From Acanthaster planci (taxonomy: Eukaryota > Echinodermata > Asteroidea > Valvatida > Acanthasteridae): DNA of 38,200 nucleotides. Under the pieces are notes generated by a model, which made no database searches, was not told the origin of the DNA, and saw nothing but the letters and a program-made list of their open reading frames with translations. The position numbers were made by a program, and so were the translations under genes. The stretch is from assembly GCF_001949145.1 (NCBI RefSeq), contig NW_019091443.1, forward strand, positions 180,861 to 219,060, written 5' to 3'. Of the stretch, positions 1 through 11,173 are shown piece by piece (position 1 is the first letter of the stretch; each line of letters opens with the position of its first letter).

Positions 1-937
1 TAATTACCAGGGTGCACCCTTGGGATGGGCTCCTGCATAGCTAGTAAAGTAGTAATAGGCCTAGGCAAGCTGTGGGGTTAGCTAGCTACAAAAGCAACGT
101 GGGCATGGTGGGTAAGGTAAAAAAAACCAAAAAACCTATATTATTGCAGATGGCCTATATGATAAAACGCTACAAAAAAACAAAGGATTGAACCAGACCT
201 TAATTTTCGAGCCTAAGGCAGCAAAAGCAGAAATCTTCTTGGTACTTTGCGGCGTCTTCATCGTTCATGTCGTTAGCTCTCACGTTTTCGAGCTGGTTGC
301 GCCGACAACATTCCTTCCTCGACTCCACACAGCGCATGGGACGGTCAGGTACCACACACTCACCCACCCATATTCATCCTTATATTGGTGCATGACCTGC
401 ATATACATGTATACATGTACGTACACACAAATACACCACAGGCACACTCAACTTCCGTTCAATGTGAATTTCCCGCGCTTGCAAACTAAACAACGTTTTC
501 ACGAGTTTCGAACATACATGTATCAGCTGAATTTGTGCCCAATTTTCGGAAGCCACCTTTTTCGAATTTAACCCTGAAAATGTACCATTCTTAATTTTTC
601 GACTGCAGTGTATTATTAAGGTAAAAGTACTACTAGCACTCTACTACTAATAAGCTGATACATGAGTAGTATTTTATTGAATGAATTTGAAGTTCTTCGG
701 AAGTACGGAAGCATATAATTTTATAAAGGCCACTTGTAACTATTTATTTCGAGTTACTATCTCACCGGGAGACGTTAAATTGATATCCTGCCGCAGCAGG
801 CCCCCGTTTAACACAGAAAACTTTTTCAGACTTGTCTCACAGGGTTTGTGCACAGGGACGTGACTGGCAGCGTCCGTTTCTGGAACACTTTCCCAATTAT
901 CATAGCCGATCTTTAACGTTAAAGATTTGAATTTCAG
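1..937. other. Upstream sequence, no supported gene
   Basis: No convincing exon is visible here. Short open frames exist on both strands but lack family similarity and paired splice sites. A 30-nt stretch after an acceptor-like CAG near 830 would have the right phase to precede the exon at 938, but it is too short to support on its own. Several copies of the palindrome ACATGTA occur around 400-420 and near 520. Confidence 0.5.
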
Positions 938-1071
938 ATACTGTTGTGGCATTGTGGTGGCCCAGTCAGTATGCACAGACCATGCTGGTGTGCAGTCCCA
1001 ACAAGCCCGATGTGCTCAAGTCAGACATCCCTTCATTAGCCTGCCTTTATTGTACAACGTGTGTCATACAT
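938..1071 (+). CDS. Candidate exon of the unrecognised gene
   Basis: The exon starts after TTTCAG and ends at CAT before GTACGT. Read with two leading bases it encodes 44 residues (TVVALWWPSQYAQTML and onward to CVIH) with a protein-like, cysteine-containing composition. It ends in phase 0, which matches the next exon start at 2654. It needs an upstream exon ending in phase 1, which I could not place. It could be a false exon. Confidence 0.4.
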
Positions 1072-4000
1072 GTACGTCACCAGTCAGTAAGTCTGACTTC
1101 ACAGATAAGCCAATCCGCCCCCCCATCGGTGAAATGTAGTTATCCATAACTGCATATACATGTATGAACGACATGATCTTGCCTAATGTATGTGGAATTT
1201 CCACCAATCAAATTAGACTTGGAATCTCTACCAATCAAAGTCTTGTCGACTCATTCATTGTAATGCAGGTATGTAAAACAAGTCCGGCAATTTGATTGGC
1301 TGCTACCAATTTTGGTGGATGAGCTGATTCACTGTGTACAAGCGGTTGGCAGATTCGTCAAGTCAGGATTTCTGAACGCACAGTAATAAGTGGACACAAG
1401 AGGGCACAAAAGAATTAACGCTGTGCAGCCTCCATATCCAAAGCATAAATACAGACAACGTCACAGAGGATCCCGACTTGGTCAAGTCTTGGCCATCTCC
1501 AAATTACTTGGCTGTGGACTGAAATTAAGCACGAAGACTATGCTAGTGGCCACAGACAGTTCCCATAGAGCCGGGTGTAAGATCAAGCCATAGCCAAGTA
1601 ATTCGGACACTGCCCAAAGTCCAATAAAATGTAGGTCTACAGAAACCTGCCTTAACTAGCAACTACATTTAATATTTTTTAACTTGACATTAAAAACCCT
1701 CATTTAGTTTTACAGCACAAATATGCACAAGTGCCCAAGGTCACTCTCTTGCATGTTGGTGCAGTGCACAACACAACACAGCTGTGCTTCTTTGAGGTGT
1801 TTACCAAGTGACCCAAAGAGTGACTTCAGCATAGGAGGGTTTTAAAAAGAGATGTTATGCCCCAACTAGTGTCTGTCCCAACTATAGCTGGGATTGGCCT
1901 AAGTATAGTGCAACAGTAATTCAGCTGCTTGAACTACGGAATGGGCAGTAAATTTCTATAAAAATTTTCTCCTCTAAGTTTATGCCACTCACATCTGACA
2001 TAATTCACCCAAAATATGACAACTACAATGCGCGAAATCTGTCGAACCAGTGCGCATTTGGCAAGGGTCAATAGATTTGGCCAATGCATTGCAAACTCTT
2101 GGAGGCGCACTATTGCAAATCGCAAGTACATGTTTACATTTATTCAATGTGTACGGATGCTGCTTGACACCCTATGCACAAACCCTATGAGACTGGTCTG
2201 AAATTTTCTGTTTTCCAAGTGAATTCCTCAATATTTTCACTGCTAAATTTGACTTTTTAGGACATTTCAGTGCTTTCAGATGGCTGATAGGTCACTGTCA
2301 AAAAAAAATTACATAGTTGCATTCATATAATCTTCCCAAAATATTACAGTCCACTGAAACTGTTTATTACAGCAAAGCATGGAAAATGACAATGGTAGGG
2401 CTAGTGGTAGTACTAGGGCTTTCAAATGGTACTTGTTTATTATGTTCAGCTTTTACCATTTAGGGATGGCCGGGTTACAGCTCCCATAAAAATGGGCTCT
2501 GCTTCAATTAACAACAAGCCCTATTCTACCATGCATGCCAAAATAGGCCACAGGTCTACTTATTAGCAACTGGAATTTTGACCCCGATATTCACCCCAAA
2601 ACCCTTATTAAAGTTAGGTATTGGATTTTGGCATAATTGAATGTTTTTTACAGAGAGAAGGAAAAGACATCAGGCCGGCCAGAATGTCAGGACCTTTGTC
2701 ACGTCATCGGTTATTGTCGGACATATTGGTCGAAGATGAAGATACTATTCCATGGACCTATGTCACAACACTGAATGAATCCAGCCATGGCGACTCATCT
2801 ACATACACCTCTTGCTCTGCAGGCATCTCCAGCAAAAGAAGGAAATTATACAGTTGAGTATATTACAGCTAAGAAGACGATGAAAATATCTCAAAGGTTT
2901 GTGCTGAAGTTGTCAGGCCATGCATTGATGGGTCTCGCTGATGCAGCCATTTGTGTACACTGTTTGCTGACCCAGACTCCACGGGCTGTTTACCAGTACA
3001 GTGTGTATTCAATATTTGCATCTCTGAAGTAATCACCAATCAGTCACCCTTTTTCCCTCAGCTGCCAAGTTCTCTATTTTGTACACTTGCATGTATCAAG
3101 GCAAATTGTTACCCCTGTGGGGGAATCACAAAACCTTACTTGACGTCCTTTTACCCCTCCTTGATGAGTGGGAACCACTGATTTTGCATACAGTCAATCC
3201 GTTGTCCTGCTGTGCTCTGCTAAGCCTATAGATACCTAGTCAGTGATATAAATTTGCGCTTGATCATATCGTGATCCACTCACAACCGTCATTTGCAATA
3301 TGTAATATACTTGTACAAGTGGCCCTGAATCTTAGCAACCTGTTGTGGGAGGGGTGTTGGTAATCCAAGTGTTCATTTTCTGCCAAGTTCTACGCTGATT
3401 ACACATATTCAGTCTGGTACTAAGTGAACTCTGAACTGTGCATCTGGTCATGAGTATTTGTGCCACTTTTAAAGGCCATTTTGTTAAAATATTTGGTAAT
3501 AAGCTGTCATGTCACTGCATGAAGTTTGTATGAGACAAAATCCTCTGAAACAGTTTCCTGTGCTGTTTTGCACAGAAAATGTGCCACTCATTTTGTTTAT
3601 TTCTCTTTAATTCATTATGTGAGGCACAACAAAATTACACAAAGTTGTATACAGAGTCTTGATATGTATTCGAAAAACTTGAAAGTCTATTACTTGGTGC
3701 CATCTTGAATGTGCATTGACTCAACCGTTGGATCTTTGGATTCTTGTAGGAAAGAGGACTGATAATATCGAAGTCAGACCAACATCAATAAGTACTGAGT
3801 GTGTGGAATGGACAGATGAAGAAGAATTGAGCCTTTGTCAAGCAGTATCCATCTGTCTACAGCAGACGTTATCTCAGTACAAGTCCTGCTATCACTTTGA
3901 CACAGACATTGATGTCTCTGATACAGAGAATGATCAAGTCCCTTCACAACTAACAACAAATATAACACGGGAATTACAAAAACTGAGCATTCCCAGGTTC

Positions 4001-6811
4001 TTTGCTGAGAGTTTTGTGCCATTTCATGATCTGACAGATGTGGCTGCCCGAATCAAATCTAGCGCTTTCCGTCGCACGTTCCTTGGTTTCTTAAACAGCA
4101 AAACCAGGCGGAGTCAGAGCTTGCTTTGCCCAGACAGAGTGAACTTAGTGAATGCCAGTTGTAATAATGATGAAAGTGTGGAGACAAAGATTGAAGTGTT
4201 GCAGGATGCACAGATTACGTTCACCTCCCAACCTGAGAAATCTTCTCCTGTGAAGGGAAAACCTCAAGTAGTTAAAAGCAATTGCACACACTCGCCGCCA
4301 AATCTCATTAAGCAAAGTGGGTGGAGAGGAGATGAAAGAAAGTCTGCGGAAAGCAACTGCGCTGGCCCGGTGACAGAAAGACAAAAAACTGATAGATTGC
4401 AAGCAGAACAGATACTCCAGGAGGAGAAATGTGAGACATTTCCAGCACCAATGCCATACAGAAGCTCCTCAAGACTGAAGAACAAACAACAGGTACAACT
4501 TAGCAACCATCACATTGCCATAGAGGATGAAAATGATGCATCATTGTCAAAAATCGCACAAGATGAAAGCAATGTCCAAAATGTATCTGAGAGAGGGCTC
4601 AGCAGTGTCAATCCAAATAGAGTTGCCAAAGTAGACAAACTAAAGAGACACGCACCAAAAGATAACTGTGGAGCCACTACAAAGGACTGTGGTGATGATG
4701 CATTACAAGCACAAATGTCATCTGAGCTTGGCAAAGGAGGGAATCCAAGGCAGAAGAGAAACCAGACAGTTACTGGGTGGGCAGAACCTGCTGAATTGGA
4801 GCAACCATCAAATCAAATACTGGGGAGGTCCGATACCAAATGTAGATGTGAAATAGCAAACCATTTAACTGAGGAGAATGTGCAAGAGGTCAGAACTCTC
4901 TCCAGATTATTGTCGAACAGTAGTGAGGACATGGATATAAAAGCTACCAGGAGCCCTCCTCAACTGAGTGGATGTGGCAAGACTCCATTACTAGCTGCTG
5001 TCCAACCACTCAGGAAGTCACAAAATGTAAGTTATGGCTTTCCTTTTTTTAGAATCTTAGATGATGTACATGTAGGTTCAGCGCTGCCTTAACCACTTAT
5101 GAATGGTATAGTTCTGGCCAAAATTTTTTATTTTTAAGCCAGGCAAGATATAGGGCCCAACTTATATACATGTACATGTATACCGTCTACCGATATTATG
5201 AAACCCCACAAATACTGAATTGTAAGAGTCATTTAAACAATATCCTTACAGTAGTTTTTCCTGCAACCTCACATGTATATTTTGCAACATTGGGATGCCA
5301 CCGTGGAATAATATTTGCTGCAACGAAACTGTGTACAGAGGTCCAGTTCGACCTAAAGGCACAGTCCACTTGCAAAGACTTCTGAGACTTACTTAATATC
5401 GGTCAAGGTGTATGTTGCAATTTACATATGGCTATCACTATGTACATGTATGTACATGTAGATGGCCAGATTGTGTTTATACATCCTCCAGCACAAAGTG
5501 GTTTAGTGGAATAGTGTTGTAATGCGATATGTGGCCTCAGTCAAGGTGATGGGTTTGAAAATGAAGATGGACGATTTTTAGTTGTCTTTAAAGCTAGTAA
5601 TGATGTCATATTTTACTTTCATAGTGCTTTTCACCACAGATACCAGTTACGTGTATGTTTTGTACATTTTGTGCGTTTTCACATGTGTACAGTGTTGCAA
5701 AGAAATAGTGCTCAAATCTCAAGCTGATTCTGTCCAATAGCCAATTATGTTCTTGACTTGTACCGTGCATGTACATGTACGTGTACCTTGTCTTTTTTCC
5801 TTTTTTGGAAAGCTTTTCTGCCTTTAATTTATAATGGACTAGAGTTAGCTTGCTACATTAATTTATCTTATTAGAATTTATTCACACCTCTGAATCCTTC
5901 TAGAGCAAACCCCAAGATTTAGTTTGACTTAACTGTGATTTTTACAATATGAATAGGACAATGAGAAGAGAAGCTTTAAGGCATTCCGAAAGAAGTTTCT
6001 GGACAGGTGTCTGGAAGTACAGCACAGCCGGCTTGGTCCAGCAGCCAACACATCTCACAGGTCCAGTAGAAGTTCAAATGTAAGATGCCAATGAGAGCTT
6101 TCCATTAATGCAATGCAGTGCATGTATAACCAAAGTGGAGCACATTGGAGGTCATCTGAGAACCTTAATACATATACAAGGACAGTCGTATCAGTTACAG
6201 CCATAGGCCAAACCCTGGGCTGAATCACTCATACAAAGCTGTTCTTTGTTCTTCGTTGACCTTACCTTTTTGAAATACTAAACTGGTTCAACCGATCAAT
6301 GAACTCATCTAACATCTGATATGTTTGTGATTTGTAAATCTTTTGCTTTAAAGTGGATCAGTGGAGGAAGATTAAACTAGTGCCCGATTCCTTGACAATT
6401 TTTGCTGAATTAAAAAAAGGAATTTTGAAAGAACGTAACCATCTTTCCAAAAGATCAGGGGCAGATCAAGGATTTTTTGCTGGGGGGGTCTGAAATGATT
6501 TGCTGTTGTTGAAGGCATGTACATGCAATCTCTCTCTTTGGTCCTTAAACCAAAAATGTTAATAAGACCCCCATGCTTTCAACATTTAGACGTAGGCCCC
6601 TAAAAAGTAATAATAATAGCAATGAGTGGGGGAGGTAGATTCACAACCCCCCCACCCCGATCCCCACTTGAGATCTGATTGCTTGTGATTGGTATGAAAT
6701 CTGTTGTAGATTCGTGGCCATCTTGATGAGTATTTGACCATGCAACAGGTCCAGCAGAGTCGCAAAAGTCTCCTAGATGCTTGTCTCATGGCACAGAGGG
6801 AGACAAGCTGA
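938..6811 (+). CDS. Unrecognised multi-exon gene, probable nuclear protein (5' end uncertain)
   Basis: I do not recognise this protein. Five exons join with matching phases: 938-1071, 2654-2852, 3750-5026, 5957-6079 and 6710-6811 (TGA stop), giving about 610 residues from 938 onward. If translation begins at the ATG at 2684 (MSGPLSRHRLLSD), the product is 556 residues. A basic cluster SSKRRKLYRKR spans the second/third exon junction and looks like a nuclear localisation signal. The large third exon is rich in S, Q, E, K and N, with few hydrophobic runs, so it is probably disordered. It holds Ser/Thr-Pro sites, including SPVK, which fits the full CDK consensus. The C-terminus has a basic, possibly helical segment (KRSFKAFRKKFLDRCLEVQ) followed by a Q/R-rich helix. 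The gene is tail-to-tail with Dicer. A cell-cycle or chromatin role is only an inference from composition. The internal exons are well supported; the 5' end is not. Confidence 0.6.
1072..2653. other. Intron or 5' flank of the unrecognised gene
   Basis: No gene is visible. Three CCAAT-type motifs lie within about 100 bp at 1203-1305, one of them the inverted form GATTGGCTG. They could mark a promoter if the gene really begins at 2684, but they could equally be chance matches in AT-rich DNA. Confidence 0.4.
2654..2852 (+). CDS. Exon of the unrecognised gene, possible start codon at 2684
   Basis: A strong acceptor (TTTTTTACAG) precedes 2654. The frame encodes REGKDIRPARMSGPLSRHR, then an acidic stretch (LVEDEDTIPW), a Ser/Thr-rich stretch and KRRKLY. 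The donor is the weak GTTGAG after 2852, leaving phase 1, which pairs exactly with the exon at 3750 (A plus GA gives Arg). Without this splice the frame hits TGA almost at once. ATG 2684 could be the real start. Confidence 0.5.
3750..5026 (+). CDS. Large exon of the unrecognised gene
   Basis: This open reading frame of 425 codons is by far the longest on the plus strand. It is bounded by TTGTAG before 3750 and AAT|GTAAGT after 5026. Sub-regions are: a conserved-looking N-terminal part with alternating hydrophobics (VEWTDEEELSLCQAVSICL and RELQKLSIPRFFAESFVPF); a basic patch (SSAFRRTFLGFLNSKTRR); then a long polar region with SPVK, HSPP, RSPP and KTPL sites. Composition suggests an unstructured nuclear scaffold. 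No catalytic motif is seen. Confidence 0.8.
5957..6079 (+). CDS. Exon of the unrecognised gene, basic segment
   Basis: Exactly 41 codons lie between AATAG and AAT|GTAAGA, phase 0 at both ends. It encodes DNEKRSFKAFRKKFLDRCL, then a Ser/Arg-rich tail. The basic amphipathic character suggests a nucleic-acid-binding or protein-docking helix. The perfect phase fit with both neighbours supports it. Confidence 0.7.
6457..6670. repeat. Possible MITE-like insertion in an intron
   Basis: The left end reads GGGGCAGATCAAGGATTTTT followed by a G-run. The right end is C-rich and ends in a segment whose complement reads GTGGGGATCGGGGTGGGGG. The left end resembles the ends of non-autonomous elements that are common in invertebrates. 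The terminal match is weak, and G/C runs could create it by chance. Confidence 0.3.
6710..6811 (+). CDS. Terminal coding exon of the unrecognised gene
   Basis: After CTGTTGTAG the frame encodes 33 residues (IRGHLDEYLTMQQVQQSRK, then SLLDACLMAQRETS) and stops at TGA 6809-6811. The phase fits the previous exon. The last six codons, CAGAGGGAGACAAGCTGA, form the start of the first unit of the downstream tandem repeat. The stop context is therefore copied, with changes, in the later units. Confidence 0.65.
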   Translation: MRGHLDEYLTMQQVQQSRKSLLDACLMAQRETS

Positions 6812-7245
6812 GAAAGGATTGGTCAAGTATTACACTGAAGCATCAGTTTGACCAGAAATCCAACATTAGTGCAGAGGGATACAAGCTGAGGAATGAATGG
6901 CAGCAGCAACCTCAGCTCTTGGCTTTACTAGAAAGCAGCCCTCTGTGGATACATGGTCGAACGTTGTTACAGAGGGATACAAGCTGAGGAATGAATGGCA
7001 GCAACAACCTCAGCTCTTGGCTTTACTAGAAAGCAGCCCTCTGTGGATACATGGTCTAACGTTGTTACAGAGGGATACAAGCTTAGGAATGAATGGCAGC
7101 AACAACCTCAGCTCTTGGCTTTACTAGAAAGCAGCCCTCTATTGAGATACATGGTCTAGCCTTGGCACAGAGGGAAACAACCTGAGAAATGAATGGCAGC
7201 AACAGCTGTCAACCTTTAACCTATTGGACAGCAGCCGTGCAGACA
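6794..7245. repeat. 98-bp minisatellite spanning a stop codon
   Basis: Units begin with CAGAGGG at 6794 (a short, diverged unit of 78 bp), 6872, 6970, 7068 and 7168. The two central units are 98 bp, the next is 100 bp, and the last decays by about 7245. The middle units are nearly identical to each other, which points to recent expansion. Each unit carries the ACAAGCTGA or a related stop-bearing sequence, a tract like CAGCAACAACCTCAGCTC, and an acceptor-like TTGTTACAG. Because 98 is not a multiple of 3, the reading frame shifts in each unit. Confidence 0.9.
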
Positions 7246-10200
7246 GTCTTGATCAATATGCCTAAACATAGTAAAACCCATGCACTACAGACAAGCACCA
7301 AGATTTCACTTTGAAACAAGAGATTACAAGTTAGACCTTTGTGGGTGTACCCCCAACACCTCCCAAACACTCTTACCTAATTACATAAGCAGCTTTTATG
7401 ACGACCGTACTGCCACTAAGCATAGTTATCCTCACACAGGCCTTTTAAACTACACAAAAAGTGACCTCCAGTATTCCATAAAAACAATCGCTTTACAGCT
7501 ATGGTCAAATTATTTTAAAATATTTGGTGCTTTCATTCATGATCAACATTAAACTATTGCTACAAATTCATCCATCAAACCAGCTATGGGAACTTGACTT
7601 TCATGAAAGCCCATCTATGTGAGCTACCTGTATGTTGCTATTTTCTTTAACTTTATTCCTGCCTATTTTTGTTTAACGCTGAATGTATTAACAGAAACAT
7701 AAACTTTGTTATTTGGTGTTTAATTTACATTACCCTAGCACATTTTATACTCTGGAAGTTTGTGTTTTGAGAGGTCAAGTGGTACACATATCAAAGTCAG
7801 GCACATATGGGCAAAAGGTCAGTTTTTGAGTTATCACAACATAATATCAGCCTTATTATTTACAGGGGTGGACATTAACTCATTATAATGTCAGTACAAC
7901 ACAAATGTACAATTGTCCAAAGAGGTTCCAACTTGGATACGGTCTTTGACAAGACCGATCCTCAAGTTACAAATGCACGGAAATGGACGTGAATGGAATA
8001 CACCAAAGATGGGCAGGCAACACAGTCCGCGCCCAGAAAATCCAAAAGCCTAGACATTGAATGAGCATTTTTATTTAAAAGAATCGAAATTTCAAAAATG
8101 TGGTTAGATCAGGTGGGAAAGGGCCAACTCACCCTACAAACCTCGGTATTTACAATTTTGGTATATTTATTACTAGTTCCTTTTATTAACCTTCAGGAAT
8201 TTCAGCCAAATGTGAACATGATGAAGAAAGACTAAAATTAAAAATACATGTACATGTATGTGTAACCTAAATTGCAAGACAAATATGGCAAATAGTTGCA
8301 CCAGGAGGCTGTAAAATGCACCACAGAGCATCTGCACTTCAAAACTTTCTAGGGGCCTTTAAGTGGGCCCCAGACCCCATGCTGTATATGCTTCACGCTT
8401 CGTGCTGGCAATTTTAGCTATTTCTTTTATGTTCCACTCACCCCCGTGTTAAAATACTCTTGTGTTTGCCCAAATTGGGCATTCTAAAGTGTTGAGTATT
8501 TCCATTTGATGTTCAACAGTGATTCTAGAGTCAAGGATGACACCACAGCCTGACATGATGCTGAGATTCTGAATAGGGTGAGACTGTGAGAACCAAGTCA
8601 GTAGTACCAAATAAAAACTAAGGAAAAAAGCTAGACACCGGAATGGTTGTCTTTCCAGATAGACTGCTGTGGATGGATGCATTGTACAGGGAGCTGTAAA
8701 ATCAAATTGAGTGAAAAGATGACTTTGCAATGTTTCTAGTTGCACGTGTGTGGATTTCAAAACATTTGTTTTAAATATTTTGAGATGTTCTCTTGATTTT
8801 CAGGGTAAAATGCCTAATTGTTAAATGTCATTTATAAAGTGTTTGAATAATACCAGATACAGCATACAATATAACCGGTTGTATTGCCCTATTTGTACCC
8901 CCCCCATTCTACCACCCAGATCCACCGTAGAAGAGAAGCATCCAAAATCTCTGAATTCAAACTTGTCCACTGACCTATTGTGCCTGCTAACTCACTTGAC
9001 CTATAGTGGGTCTCAACTCAATAGCAATGTATGTTTTGAGTGTTGTTTATAAGCAATAAAGCCAATTTACAGTGTTGTACCCAGCACATCAGTAGTCCGA
9101 GTACGTACTTGCTGTCAGCCTTATTTGTGGAAAATTGTACTTAAGAAACACTTGGCTTTCGTGGATGCTGTGTTTGTTGATATTTAATACCCACTTCAGG
9201 TCATGCCACTTAGTGGATGCAATCGGTCTGTTATTCATGCATTTTTAGAAATCGGAATAAAGATGTCAAAGATACATGAAGTGCTCTAATGAAATGGAGT
9301 TCAGTTTTAATTGGTGACAACTGGAATATGTTTTGTTTACAACTTTCAAATCCTATGAGTGGGAAATAGCCGTTTTAGTTCTGAATCCTTGGAAATGAGT
9401 ACATTTACATTTACTGATAACATGTATTACATGTACCACTGTGGAGAAGCAATAAACACAGGCCATGAAGATTTCTGTATTTTTTCTTCAATGTGAATCA
9501 CTTCCTGAACATGGAAGCATGATCTATATTAATTTGAAGTATTTCATAGGTTTGTGTCACAAAAATAGTTGTATTCGAAAATTAAATCTTTCTCTGCATC
9601 ACCGGTTCTTGCTTTGAGAATCAGGAAAGTACATATTTTTACAAACTTTGTATCTAATACTGTAATACATTTAAAACTTTTGAATGCACATGGAGGAAAC
9701 ACCAACTATTCAACAAGAATGATACGTTACAAATACTGATTTTCATGATAAAGTAATACATTCTTTGAGGCTACTTCAAAGTCCCGGTATGATGTTAAAA
9801 GTGTGAGTGCGTTAAAAATATCACGCCAGGATTCTATTGTATTCAAATTATGTAACTCAGGCATGCAAATGGGAAACCTGAACAAGGAAGAAATTTCAAC
9901 CTGCACAAGAGTTCGGAGGGTGTTTTTTTTTTCCATTTCAATGGTAAATTCCAAAAAAAAAGGAAATCGTCTGATCTGAGAAAAAATTTGCATGCCTGTT
10001 AACGGAATGATGCAAAGGTGATTCAAAATTGATGTGAACCCAAGAACACTAACACCAATTTGGCAATTTATGGCATGGCGTCAAACAGCTGCACTGTGAA
10101 TTCCACAAGATGAACAAGTTCCCCAAATGTTGCCATATCCCATAAAACACAAAGCTCCCTTTCAAGGAGTACTGTTTATTATTATATGTATTGCAGACAT

Positions 10201-11022
10201 CCCCCAAAAGAAGAAAAACACCCAAGAAATTAATTCATGCTTAAAAAAATGTATGGATACTTATAATCACAAGAATGCATCTTGCAAATAATTTCAAACA
10301 GAATGAGGGATCCTCTTCGGGGTGTTTATACACTGATCAAACTATTTAATATTCATCATTTAAAGCACCACCTGTTTGTCAATACAATAAAAGTACTCTC
10401 TTGCCAGAATTGTTGGAGATAAATCCTCTTTTAAGATTGAACCTACACTGTATTTCACTACAATGCAGTGTGCTTGTGTTCAAGACTTAAGTCCACATGA
10501 ACTCTCAACCTCGCCTCTTTTCAACAAAGAAGCTATGAAATTCCCATTTTTGTGATCAATTAGCTGTCCACTTCAAATGCTATACTAGTTTGTCTACCCA
10601 ATAGCAACCATGCAGCCCTTGATTGGTAAGACCATACTGCTGAAGGAAAGACCACTTCAGCATGTACAGATACCACCACCTTGTTGAACTTGGAAAAGTA
10701 CTTATCAACCATAGATACAAAGAGCCCACTGGTTTACAGCTGTTACTATGAGTTATCATGATGAGTCCCAACAATTTACAACATGTCATTGTTCAGTTTT
10801 TATGGTTTCTCGAGCATTGCATCCGAGCACTAAATTGAGCAGCAGTGAAGTAAGCATTTACATATATGTATTTAGTTTGCAAGCTTGAGCTAATGAGTGT
10901 CATTCAAAATGTGATATAAAATACCTTCCACAAATATCAACATGTATCTCAAACAACTTGGCATTTGCTTCTCAAATGTGGTCTTCTCCATATTTTAAAT
11001 GTCATATGTTCGAGGATGTCCT
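7246..11022. other. Tail-to-tail intergenic region and 3' UTRs
   Basis: No coding exon is supported on either strand. Possible plus-strand poly(A) signals for the upstream gene are AATAAA at 8610-8615 and 9055-9060; the latter is followed by a GT-rich stretch. Short open frames near 7280-7552, 8449-8760 and 9727-10026 match no family I know. Confidence 0.5.
10175..10180 (-). terminator. Candidate Dicer poly(A) signal
   Basis: On the minus strand this is AATAAA, about 840 nt past the Dicer stop codon, followed within 30 nt by the GU-rich stretch TTTGTGTTTTATG. This is the best-placed canonical signal. The AATAAA that overlaps the stop codon itself is too close to be used. Confidence 0.4.
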
Positions 11023-11173
11023 TTATTTCTTTTGGCTCTTCAGATGTCTGAGTGCACATCTTGCTGCTGTTGCCTTGGCAATGCGGTAGTTACGGCCTAT
11101 GCCCTTAAATTTCCCCTTGCCAACAACATTCACAGTAACTCGAGTCTTGCCATCCATTGTTCTCTCTGGTGGG
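11023..11173 (-). CDS. DICER1: Dicer coding exon 15 (residues 1861-1910), dsRBD and stop
   Basis: The exon encodes [39 protein letters not shown] and [10 protein letters not shown], then TAA at 11025-11023. This is the C-terminal double-stranded-RNA-binding domain, including the conserved basic helix ([14 protein letters not shown]). The tail is slightly shorter than in human Dicer. Confidence 0.97.

Noticed and set aside
188-571. 127-codon open frame at the window start
   Set aside because: It begins at a non-ATG codon, has low-complexity Tyr/Thr/His content from ACATGTA repeats, and shows no splice context or family similarity.
1203-1305. CCAAT cluster as the promoter of the unrecognised gene
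   Set aside because: An exon candidate at 938-1071 lies upstream of it with a matching phase, which would place the cluster in an intron; the two readings cannot be separated here.
3774-4734. Several minus-strand frames opposite the large 3750-5026 exon
   Set aside because: They are shadows of the plus-strand coding exon; their translations have frequent Leu/Ser/Cys with no domain logic.
6897-7127. Repeat peptide frame in the minisatellite (QQQPQLLALLESSPLWIHG)
   Set aside because: The 98-bp unit shifts frame in each copy, so no single frame reads the repeat as protein; it lies after the gene's stop codon.
8449-8760. 103-codon minus-strand frame
   Set aside because: Considered as a retroelement piece or an extra Dicer exon, but it lies after the Dicer stop and has no recognisable motif.
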